From JBBIRW01 sp037441565 (GTDB taxonomy: Bacteria; Desulfobacterota; JBBIRW01): 64,000 bases of DNA. Where the stretch lies: the NCBI GenBank assembly GCA_037441565.1, contig JBBIRW010000001.1:62001-126000 (forward strand), written 5' to 3'. The position numbers and the translations under genes were made by a program. Of the stretch, positions 45,701 to 52,649 are shown one piece after another; the stretch's first letter is position 1, and each line of letters opens with the position of its first letter. Under the pieces are notes generated by a model. It was not told the origin of the DNA, did not search any database, and saw only the letters and a program-made list of their open reading frames with translations.

Positions 45701-46117
45701 ATGAAGAGTTACAGGAAGGAACTTTACTTCGAGGTTCCCACACGCATGGCATTTATAAATATAACGCCTCTCATCGAAGAGTGTGTAAGGGAGAGTGGAA
45801 TAAGGGAGGGTCTTGTTCTCGTCAATGCGATGCATATCACTGCCTCGGTTTTTATTAATGATGATGAACCTGGACTTCATCGTGATTTTGAGAGGTGGCT
45901 TGAGAAGCTTGCTCCTCATGAACCTGTTTCCCAGTATGATCATAATAATGGGGAGGACAATGCGGATGCGCACCTTAAAAGGACAATTATGGGAAGGGAA
46001 GTGGTTGTTGCAATAACAGGAGGTAAGCTGGATTTTGGTCCGTGGGAACAGATCTTCTATGGAGAATTCGATGGAAGACGGAGAAAGAGGGTCCTTGTAA
46101 AGATTATTGGAGAATAG
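45701..46117 (+). CDS. YjbQ/UPF0047 family protein
   Basis: The 138-aa protein matches the YjbQ family, members of which show weak thiamine-phosphate synthase activity. Signatures are VNAMHITASVFINDDEPGL and LKRTIMGREVVVAITGGKL with a GPWEQIFYGEFDG end. ATG 45701 is preferred over GTG 45695, because GGAGG sits at five bases from it. The physiological role is not established. An SDR gene follows after three bases. Confidence 0.9.
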   Translation: MKSYRKELYFEVPTRMAFINITPLIEECVRESGIREGLVLVNAMHITASVFINDDEPGLHRDFERWLEKLAPHEPVSQYDHNNGEDNADAHLKRTIMGREVVVAITGGKLDFGPWEQIFYGEFDGRRRKRVLVKIIGE

Positions 46118-46120
46118 AAG

Positions 46121-46897
46121 ATGAAACTTGCCGGAAGGGTGGCAATAGTGACAGGATCGGGAAGAGGTCTTGGAAAGGCAGTAGCACTTGGGATGGCAGA
46201 GGAGGGAGCTGATGTTGTTGTTCTTAGCAGAAGCTATGATGAAGTTAAGGCTGTTGCTGAAAGAGTAAAGGGAATGGGAAGAAGGGTTATTTCTGAAAGG
46301 GTTGATGTATCATCTGAAAAAGATGTAAGAATTATTGTTGAGAGAGCCGCGTCAGAGTTCGGCCATATTGATATCCTGGTTAACAATGCTGCAATAGTAG
46401 GTCCTGTTACGGAAATATTTCATTTAGGGGAAAATGATTGGGATTGTGTAATGGACATAAACCTTAAGGGAGTGTTTCTTTTTTCGAAAAATGTCATACC
46501 AGTTATGATTAAAAATAAGAGGGGAAAGATAATAAACATTACATCAGGATTAGGAAGTATGGTTATGCCAGGGTTTGGTGTTTATTCTGTATCAAAGGCA
46601 GCTGTTTCACATCTAACAAGAATAATGGCAGAAGAACTAAAAAATTATAATATCCAGGTGAATGCGGTTGATCCTGGTGTTATGGACACATCCATGCAGG
46701 AGCAATTGAGAAACCTCGGTCCGGATGTGCTTGGTGGTGAACTGCACACGAAATTTGTTGAATTAAAAGAGAAAGGGTTGCTTAAGAGTCCAGAAAAGAT
46801 AGCAAAACTGGTTGTTTTTCTTTCTTCTGACGATTCGGATGGAATTACCGGTCATATTGGAGGAGAAGCATACTACAGGACACTTGGTTATAAATAG
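46121..46897 (+). CDS. Short-chain dehydrogenase/reductase (FabG-like)
   Basis: The 258-aa protein is a classical SDR with TGSGRGLGKAVA at the cofactor site, LVNNAAIVGPV, the catalytic Ser in NITSGLGS and YxxxK in YSVSK. RSYDEVK after the second beta strand would fit NADPH use. It resembles 3-oxoacyl-ACP reductases, but isolated copies of this family act on many substrates, so only the class is firm. It is convergent with and overlaps the polymerase gene by ten bases. Confidence 0.85.
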   Translation: MKLAGRVAIVTGSGRGLGKAVALGMAEEGADVVVLSRSYDEVKAVAERVKGMGRRVISERVDVSSEKDVRIIVERAASEFGHIDILVNNAAIVGPVTEIFHLGENDWDCVMDINLKGVFLFSKNVIPVMIKNKRGKIINITSGLGSMVMPGFGVYSVSKAAVSHLTRIMAEELKNYNIQVNAVDPGVMDTSMQEQLRNLGPDVLGGELHTKFVELKEKGLLKSPEKIAKLVVFLSSDDSDGITGHIGGEAYYRTLGYK

Positions 46898-49083
46898 ATG
46901 GGGGAAGATATAAGTTGTCCGAGGAGGTTTTCAACAGACTTTTCCAGCATTTCAGAGTATTTTTCCGTATCATAGGTAAATGGTTCGTTTAAAAAACCAA
47001 AGGGTTGGGCTCTCTCTTCCTTAACCTTTGAATCACTTTTAGTTATTATATATTCTATTTCCTCTCCCGGATGAAGTCTGACACCACCTGAAATGAGCTT
47101 TCTGGATACAATGGCATTCAGATTTGAGACCTTATAGTTTTCCGGATCCAGTGAGAGCCTTTTCCTTACGACCAGCTCCTCAGGCTTTGCCCTTCCTTCT
47201 TTGAGGTAGATAAGGTAACTTCTTACAATCTCGGTTATCTGGGGTATAAGTTTCTTCAGTTCTTCAACGGTACATGCCCTTTTCATTATCTCAATTATCT
47301 CCCTCTGGCATGCGGCGATGAGGGGAGGGGTATCGTGCCTTCTCATTTCAATACCCCTTATCTTCAGCTTACCATCTGTAAATACACCGTAGAATCTATT
47401 GTGAACGGAAACGGATGGATTTGTGCGGGACGGAAGAAAGCATATCCACCTGTAGATCCCCTCAAGTGCTATTGTAAGACCGGTCTTTTCAGAAATCTCC
47501 CTGCAGAGATCGATGTAATCATCCCTTCCTGCTCCATCCTTTTTAAGCCACATCGAATCCACAATCGCATGGAGTAGGTGAAAACCCCTTTCCTCAGCGA
47601 TCTCCTTTGCCTTGAGCAAGATCTCCCTGCTTATCGCAGTAACTGTCTCATGTGCCTCTATCCTTCCAAACCGTGCATTTTTGTATCCAAGATAACCAAA
47701 GCATGTAACAAGAATCCATTTTAAGGCCCTCTGTTTGCTCTCATAGACCTCCTTTTCTTTCTCCTCAGCTCTATCCCTCTTTTTCTTGTAGATCTCCCTT
47801 TTTTTGAGCACATCAGAAAGCACCTCAGGGACAATTCCTTTTCTTACATTGCAGATGTGATACCCAATTTCCGGAACCCTGTTGTGCTGACAGCATGTGC
47901 AGTTTACTGTTTCCGGAGATATGTTATATTTAAACATTATGGCAGGATACATGGAAGAGAAGTCCAGCTCGGCCACATTTTCAAAGAATCCCACAGGAGG
48001 AATGTAGGTAAGTCCCCCTTTGTCCGTAATTATGAGTGTGCTGGCGGTTTTGAAGTTCTCTGGCTTTGTTTTCCTCCACGGGATAAGGTAGCCCTTTCTG
48101 TAGGCAGCGAGGAGCTGCATGGAACTTATTGCAGTTCCAGGACTCTGTCGTGCAAGTCTCTGGACAGGTATTCTGGACAGTCTTGCAAGTTCAATGAGTC
48201 CATCCAGTCCACTTTCTGAGAATATGAACGAATTTTCTACATCAATGTGCCATCTCCCCTTAAGTGTGATGGAGCCAGGTGCATAGATAATCCTCCCGTA
48301 GGAAAAATAGGAGCGTGAGGACCTCTTTTCCATGCATGATCCCTTCTCCCTGTTAAGGGGGAGAGGTATTCCGGATCTCAAGGAGAGTTTTTCCAGTTCA
48401 GGGAGAATCACTGTGTCTCCCCACTGGGTGAAGATTATATCTGGATCATAGGTTCTGAGAATTCCTGCTAACCTCTTTATAACAGCACTATCGGTTCCTT
48501 CGAGAATATGATCTTCTTCTTCAATAGTTACCTCCAGTCTCCCCCTTTTTCCATGAGATGGATTCCAGTTACACCCCTCAAGTCTTAAAAATATGCTTTT
48601 TATGGGTGGTATCTCGTAGTCGATGGCAAGGGCACTTTCTTCAGGAGAGATGTTCCTTATCCACCCATCCTCCCACTCCACAGAGCACAGACCCATAGGA
48701 AATAGGGTTTTCTCAAAACAGTAAAGCTGGACAGGTGAGATGTCAGTATTGAAAAAGGTAAGATCCCTGAATGTGGACATAAGATTGCGGAAGATGCGGG
48801 GAAGATTCAAGGGGGAAAGAGGGGTAATTTCCAGGACCTCGATGTATCTGTTTGTGAAGAATTCCTGCTTTTCTGCTATGCGGATTTTTGAAGGGATGGG
48901 AAGCCTTTCCAGAAACGAGCAAACCTTTTTAAGAATCTCCCTTTTTCCATGGACATAGAAGGAGGGGCTCCACTGGTGCAGGAGTCTCTGGATGGTTCCC
49001 TCACGGGTTAGAATCCAGAGCACCATTCCCTCTTTGAAGGGGTAGTGATCAAAAAGCCACCCCTTCAGTTTCTCTTTTCTCAT
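46888..49083 (-). CDS. B-family DNA polymerase, PolB2-like, exonuclease-degenerate
   Basis: This 731-aa polymerase keeps the B-family polymerase motifs A (LDFSSMYP, Asp374) and B (ALKWILVTCFGYLGY, Lys455), plus the thumb motif KIRGIEMRRHD at 574-584. Motif C reads AIVDS, so Asp509 is kept but the first Asp of the usual DTD is Ile507. The 3'-5' exonuclease sites are lost: the Exo I DxE reads RLE near 167-169, and the Exo II Asn and Asp positions read Trp221 and Ile226. This pattern matches PolB2-type enzymes. A Cys-rich insert (NCTCCQH..C) lies at 394-411. It is last in the lexA operon, overlapping the preceding gene by 35 bases. I infer a DNA-damage-tolerance polymerase. Confidence 0.9.
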   Translation of the reverse strand: MRKEKLKGWLFDHYPFKEGMVLWILTREGTIQRLLHQWSPSFYVHGKREILKKVCSFLERLPIPSKIRIAEKQEFFTNRYIEVLEITPLSPLNLPRIFRNLMSTFRDLTFFNTDISPVQLYCFEKTLFPMGLCSVEWEDGWIRNISPEESALAIDYEIPPIKSIFLRLEGCNWNPSHGKRGRLEVTIEEEDHILEGTDSAVIKRLAGILRTYDPDIIFTQWGDTVILPELEKLSLRSGIPLPLNREKGSCMEKRSSRSYFSYGRIIYAPGSITLKGRWHIDVENSFIFSESGLDGLIELARLSRIPVQRLARQSPGTAISSMQLLAAYRKGYLIPWRKTKPENFKTASTLIITDKGGLTYIPPVGFFENVAELDFSSMYPAIMFKYNISPETVNCTCCQHNRVPEIGYHICNVRKGIVPEVLSDVLKKREIYKKKRDRAEEKEKEVYESKQRALKWILVTCFGYLGYKNARFGRIEAHETVTAISREILLKAKEIAEERGFHLLHAIVDSMWLKKDGAGRDDYIDLCREISEKTGLTIALEGIYRWICFLPSRTNPSVSVHNRFYGVFTDGKLKIRGIEMRRHDTPPLIAACQREIIEIMKRACTVEELKKLIPQITEIVRSYLIYLKEGRAKPEELVVRKRLSLDPENYKVSNLNAIVSRKLISGGVRLHPGEEIEYIITKSDSKVKEERAQPFGFLNEPFTYDTEKYSEMLEKSVENLLGQLISSPIYL

Positions 49084-49339
49084 CCCTCTTCTCCATCTCT
49101 TCTATTTTCTTCTCCAGCTCCTTCAATCTTTTGTGTTCCTCAATAAGAATGGAGATCACAATGGATTCAAAAGGGATGGCCCCACTCATGTATGATCCTG
49201 CCTGAGAGTGGTATCTTGCATATGAGAAGAGTTCATCCAGCACCTGCTGGTCTTCTTTACGGAGGGCCCTTCTGAACTTTTTCCATCTTTCCATTTCTTC
49301 ATATATAAGCTGTGTAAAAGTGGCAACAGTTCTTCCCAT
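49049..49339 (-). CDS. Small charged protein between the RecA-like gene and polB2
   Basis: The 96-aa protein begins MGRTVATFTQLIYEEMERW, has a helical core with RRALRKEDQQVLDELFSYARYH and an IPFESIVISILIEEHKRLKELE stretch, and ends in a Lys/Glu-rich coiled coil. GGAGGG precedes ATG 49339. No catalytic motif is visible. From memory, short proteins opening MGRT sit near polB-type genes in archaea, but I could not verify this. Its operon place suggests an accessory or bridging subunit for the polymerase. Confidence 0.75.
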   Translation of the reverse strand: MGRTVATFTQLIYEEMERWKKFRRALRKEDQQVLDELFSYARYHSQAGSYMSGAIPFESIVISILIEEHKRLKELEKKIEEMEKRDEKRETEGVAF

Positions 49340-49366
49340 ACGCCCTCCCTTGTTACTGTTAAGAAA

Positions 49367-49909
49367 TTAAAGATCGGTGATGTGGTAAGAACCCTGTTCT
49401 TTATGAAGTTTTATAAACCCGCACCTGCTTTTTCTCAGAATGTTAAAGAAGTAGGACCTTTTTCCTGAGTACGCCTCCTCAATAATATGAATATGGACCC
49501 TGATCCTTCTTTTTAGTGTTTTTTTCATAGCAGCAACAGTATCATTCAAAAGCTCCAGGGCCTCTTTTTCACTGATCGCCTCATCGTAGAAGGTATTCAG
49601 AAGTCCAAGGATAAATACTCTTCCTGCACCGGTTTTTTCTATTATCAACGGGAGCTCTTCCTTGATAAGGGTATGCATCTGATGGCATGTAAATGCCCTG
49701 GATACTATAAGGGATTCAAGCACGCCTTGGGGTCCCAGCCCTGCTTTTCTGCACAGGAGAGAAAGGGTATAGGGATCGAAATAGCCTCCTCCGTCAATAA
49801 TTATCACTGGAAGAGTATACATAAGGGATGCTTTAAGTATATAGAGATGGAGTAACTCCCTTTCCCTCGGGTAAGTCAGCTCATTCAGAAAGTTTTTTGA
49901 TAACACCAA
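49367..49909 (-). CDS. RecA/RadA-like protein without Walker A (ImuA-like accessory candidate)
   Basis: The 180-aa protein resembles the second half of the Rad51/RadA ATPase core. IIIDGGGYFDPYTLSLLCRK, GVLESLIVSRAFTCHQMHTL and VFILGLLNTFYD line up with the RadA elements for the IDTEGTF strand, the ARAYNSDHQ helix and the Walker B strand. The P-loop is missing and the Walker B Asp is absent, so ATPase activity is unlikely. The start is TTG 49909 (or GTG 49906) with GGGGAAGG upstream, inside lexA. By analogy with ImuA and SulA it may link RecA filaments to the polymerase; this is inference. Confidence 0.75.
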   Translation of the reverse strand: MVLSKNFLNELTYPRERELLHLYILKASLMYTLPVIIIDGGGYFDPYTLSLLCRKAGLGPQGVLESLIVSRAFTCHQMHTLIKEELPLIIEKTGAGRVFILGLLNTFYDEAISEKEALELLNDTVAAMKKTLKRRIRVHIHIIEEAYSGKRSYFFNILRKSRCGFIKLHKEQGSYHITDL

Positions 49910-50480
49910 CTACCTTCCCCCCTATCCGAAAGGACGGATGGTTTTTTTCTATTGATAAAGGCTCCATTGACGGATTTTCCGGAAGAAGGATAACCTTTTC
50001 TCCCTTTATGAAAAACCTTTTTATGGTCGCCTCTTCATTAACAAAGAATACACCTATTTCTCCAGGCGCAAGTATTTCCTGGTGTCGGACAATTACATAA
50101 TCTCCATCCTCAATGCCTGCCCCTTTCATGCTTTCTCCTTTTACCCGGAGGGCAAAAACCCCTTTTTCTCCAAAAAGTTCTTTCAAGTCAAGATACCCTT
50201 CGATACACTCCTCTTCCATGATGGGGATGCCTGCAGGGACCCTTCCCAGGACAGGAATACCTCTTTTTATATACCCTTCTCCCAGCTCAATACCCCTTCT
50301 GAAAGAGACCTTTATATAACCTTTTCTTTCAAGTGCCTCAAGATGTGCCTTTACACCATTGGTGGAGCTTATGCCAAATCTCCTTCCTATCTCCCTGAAT
50401 GTGGGTGCAATACCTTCCTTGCTGATTTTTTCCACAATGAACTCCAGGATTGCCCTCTGTCTAAGAGTGAGATCCTTCAT
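49881..50480 (-). CDS. lexA: SOS repressor LexA
   Basis: LexA represses DNA-damage genes until RecA filaments trigger its self-cleavage. The 199-aa protein has an N-terminal winged helix (LTLRQRAILEFIVEKI..GIAPTFREIGRRFGI) and an S24 protease domain. The cleavage site is Ala83-Gly84 in VPAGIP; the catalytic pair is Ser117 (GESMK) and Lys154 (ATIKRF), nearly the numbering of Escherichia coli LexA. ATG 50480 is the canonical start but has no ribosome site and lies two to three bases from the predicted transcription start. It leads a four-gene operon with the RecA-like, small and polymerase genes. Confidence 0.97.
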   Translation of the reverse strand: MKDLTLRQRAILEFIVEKISKEGIAPTFREIGRRFGISSTNGVKAHLEALERKGYIKVSFRRGIELGEGYIKRGIPVLGRVPAGIPIMEEECIEGYLDLKELFGEKGVFALRVKGESMKGAGIEDGDYVIVRHQEILAPGEIGVFFVNEEATIKRFFIKGEKVILLPENPSMEPLSIEKNHPSFRIGGKVVGVIKKLSE

Positions 50481-50488
50481 CTATAATT

Positions 50489-50516
50489 ATTATACTGAAC
50501 AATGTTCAGGTGTCAA
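50489..50516 (-). promoter_or_regulatory. Sigma70 promoter of the lexA-polB2 operon
   Basis: On the minus strand TTGACA (50511-50516) and TATAAT (50489-50494) are perfect consensus hexamers with a 16-base spacer. The -35 is embedded in the last codons of the prmA-like gene. The predicted start near 50482-50483 leaves almost no leader before the lexA ATG. Confidence 0.88.
50495..50509. promoter_or_regulatory. LexA operator (15-bp palindrome) in the lexA promoter spacer
   Basis: CTGAACA-N-TGTTCAG is a perfect 7-bp inverted repeat around one central base and fills 15 of the 16 spacer bases between -35 and -10. It is close to the Gram-positive-type SOS box (GAAC-N4-GTTC) but with three bases between the half-sites. 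Bound LexA would block polymerase directly. The prmA-like stop codon overlaps its edge. Confidence 0.85.
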
Positions 50517-51165
50517 GACCCCTCGAGCAAAGAAGGGTAGCCCATCCCTCTTTAGTGATTATATTCAGGATTGAAAAGTGGTGATTTTTCAAGAGGAGGG
50601 AGAATCCAGGTTCTTCCCCTTCCAGAATCCCTGAAAGGATCATGACTCCTGATGGGGAAAGAAGTGGTGTGATTTTTCCCAATAACCCAGCAAGGACTTC
50701 AGTACGTATATTTACCACTATTATGTCAAATGTCCCTCTTACACATTCGATATCCCCGCAGAGAACCTTCATCTTCTCCTCGACACCATTTCTTTTGGCA
50801 TTGGATAAGGCAACAGCTGATGCCCTGTAGTCTATGTCTATACCTAAGACTTTTGCTGCACCGAGCTTGCATGCAGCGATCCCGAGAATCCCTGTCCCTG
50901 TTCCCAGATCAAGTACCCTCTCTCCTCCCTTAATAGCTCCCTCAAGGTATATGAGGCATCCGATTGTTGTTGCATGCCCCCCTGTTCCAAATATGCTTCC
51001 TGGATCTATTTTTATCAGGATATCAAAGGGATGGGGCTTGTATGTAGAGTTTTGTGGGAGAATCACAATCCTTTTTCCAATACGCCACGCTTTTTTAAGC
51101 AACCTCAATCGTCTTTCCCATCCGATTTCTATAAAGGGTTCAATAATATACATCTGAATTGCCAT
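50506..51165 (-). CDS. PrmA-like protein methyltransferase, short form
   Basis: The 219-aa protein matches the catalytic half of ribosomal protein L11 methyltransferase: IDPGSIFGTGGHATT, VLDLGTGTGILGIAACKLGA and VVNIRTEVL. It lacks most of the N-terminal L11-recognition domain of full PrmA (about 290 aa), so it may be a reduced PrmA or a related methyltransferase. ATG 51165 is chosen because the in-frame TTG 51198 lies upstream of the predicted -10. Its last codons contain the lexA -35 hexamer. Confidence 0.75.
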   Translation of the reverse strand: MAIQMYIIEPFIEIGWERRLRLLKKAWRIGKRIVILPQNSTYKPHPFDILIKIDPGSIFGTGGHATTIGCLIYLEGAIKGGERVLDLGTGTGILGIAACKLGAAKVLGIDIDYRASAVALSNAKRNGVEEKMKVLCGDIECVRGTFDIIVVNIRTEVLAGLLGKITPLLSPSGVMILSGILEGEEPGFSLLLKNHHFSILNIITKEGWATLLCSRGLDT

Positions 51166-51187
51166 TGATGGTATTTTTATGTTTAAT

Positions 51188-51215
51188 AATATAAGCAAAA
51201 ATGCATTTGGTCCAA
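51188..51215 (-). promoter_or_regulatory. Promoter of the prmA-like gene, divergent from the mscS promoter
   Basis: On the minus strand TTGGAC (51210-51215) and TATATT (51188-51193) are spaced by 16 bases. The predicted start is near 51181, 16 bases before ATG 51165. Its -35 lies in the inverted repeat TTTGG-N-CCAAA (51206-51216) and overlaps the -35 of the opposite promoter. Confidence 0.5.
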
Positions 51216-51235
51216 ATAAAAGGAGCTTTTATATT
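51207..51235 (+). promoter_or_regulatory. Promoter of the mscS-treT stress cluster
   Basis: TTGGTC (51207-51212) and TATATT (51230-51235) are spaced by 17 bases. The predicted start is near 51242, about 24 bases before ATG 51266. The -35 overlaps that of the divergent prmA-like promoter within a short inverted repeat, so the two may compete or share a regulator. Confidence 0.55.
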
Positions 51236-51265
51236 TTCTGAACAAATTTAGAGGTTTAAACCGTG

Positions 51266-52642
51266 ATGGTTGAGTGGCATATACAAAACTGGTTCCATAT
51301 CATTGTTCCTGCTTCGTTATTTTTCTCCTTTTTTATTATTGGCCTTTGGGTAAGGAAGAAGTTGCCTGGGTATCTTGAAGCCCTATCTGCGAATAGCGGA
51401 TGGAAAGGATGGCACATAATTTCCCAGACCATATCCGAGCCTATTTTTCACTGGTCGCTGATATTTGGCGTCTATATGGCTATTCAATTTATAAATTTAC
51501 CATCGCAGACTAAGTTAATGGTGGGAAGGGTTGTTTTAGCCCTTTTTATCATATCGATTACATGGACATCCATAACACTTTCTGAAAGATTGCTCAATAT
51601 CTACAGAGAAAGACTCAAGTTTACTCCATTATTTTCACCATACGTTATCACTAATACCCTCAAAATTGTTATCGGCGTTACAGGGGCTCTTTTTTTGCTC
51701 AGCGTTCTGGGGATTTCAATAACTCCCCTTATTTTTTTCCTTGGGGCAGGCTTTGTTGCTGTTATTCTTATTTTTCGTGAAGAACTTCAGAATGTTTTTT
51801 CAGGTCTTGATGTTGCCCGAACCCGGTCGATAAGAACAGGCGATTATATAAAACTTGAATCGGGTGAAGAAGGATATGTTACCCAAATCATGCTGAGGAA
51901 AACTGAGATCAAATCTCCTACTGGTATGATACTCATTGTACCTAATAGCAAATTTTGCAGATCAACTGTTACAATTTACAGGAAATCACTTAAAAAAGCA
52001 GAGCAGCCTTTCCGTTTCTATACAAGACTTCATTTAAAAGAGCTTACGGGATTGAGAGCAAAAAACTTATCGGAGCTTGTGAATATCTTGAAGGAGGCTC
52101 CTGAATCAGTAATTTATTACCATACCCACAGGTTTGTGGAAGAACATCACTATCTAACACCCCAGCCTCCCAACGATTTTGCCCTCTGGATTGGTGATGT
52201 ACTCGGAAATGAGGTTCTTGCTGAAAGGCTTTCCAGCATAGATACTTTCGAATTTTCCACAATTGGTGAATTGAGGGAACGAATTATAGCTGTTTTAAAT
52301 GAGGAATTATCCACCCACGGAAATGGAAGGGATGCACCTCCTGGAAGAGAATTCCACTTTATAAAATCTGTGAGTGTGATCATGCCCACTCCATATGTTG
52401 CTCATGATCTGAGGGAGTTTGTGGAGTGTCTGAAAAAGATCAGTGTTCATTCGCTCTATTTTCACATATTTGAATCAAGATTAAGGCTTCACAAATTAGT
52501 TAATGATTTTTCCATCTGGATTGAGGATTCTCTTAAAGAGAAAGAACTTGCAGAAAAGATTGCCTATCTTGATCCTTACAGCTACACGCTCGAGGGATTG
52601 AGGTCAGTCATAATTAAGATTATCGAACCTTACATTGCGTGA
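51266..52642 (+). CDS. MscS-type mechanosensitive channel fused to two DUF5752-like domains
   Basis: The 458-aa protein has membrane helices near residues 10-27, 60-80, 85-105 and 130-172. The last pair ends in FREELQNVFSGLDVARTRSIRTGDYI, followed by the MscS beta domain with a PNSKFCRSTVTIY element. After residue 250 it departs from MscS. Two tandem DUF5752-like segments are seen: one with VIYYHTHRFVEEHHYL..PPNDFALWIGDVLG (about 255-350), the other with SLYFHIFESRLRLHKLVNDFSIWIED (about 360-455). ATG 51266 has GAGGT upstream. Family channels release solutes on hypo-osmotic shock; adjacent trehalose genes suggest osmotic control. Confidence 0.82.
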   Translation: MVEWHIQNWFHIIVPASLFFSFFIIGLWVRKKLPGYLEALSANSGWKGWHIISQTISEPIFHWSLIFGVYMAIQFINLPSQTKLMVGRVVLALFIISITWTSITLSERLLNIYRERLKFTPLFSPYVITNTLKIVIGVTGALFLLSVLGISITPLIFFLGAGFVAVILIFREELQNVFSGLDVARTRSIRTGDYIKLESGEEGYVTQIMLRKTEIKSPTGMILIVPNSKFCRSTVTIYRKSLKKAEQPFRFYTRLHLKELTGLRAKNLSELVNILKEAPESVIYYHTHRFVEEHHYLTPQPPNDFALWIGDVLGNEVLAERLSSIDTFEFSTIGELRERIIAVLNEELSTHGNGRDAPPGREFHFIKSVSVIMPTPYVAHDLREFVECLKKISVHSLYFHIFESRLRLHKLVNDFSIWIEDSLKEKELAEKIAYLDPYSYTLEGLRSVIIKIIEPYIA

Positions 52643-52649
52643 GGAAGAA

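Noticed and set aside
46888..49083. The polymerase as a replicative or Pol II-type proofreading enzyme
   Set aside because: The exonuclease acidic residues are replaced and motif C is altered, which fits PolB2-like enzymes instead.
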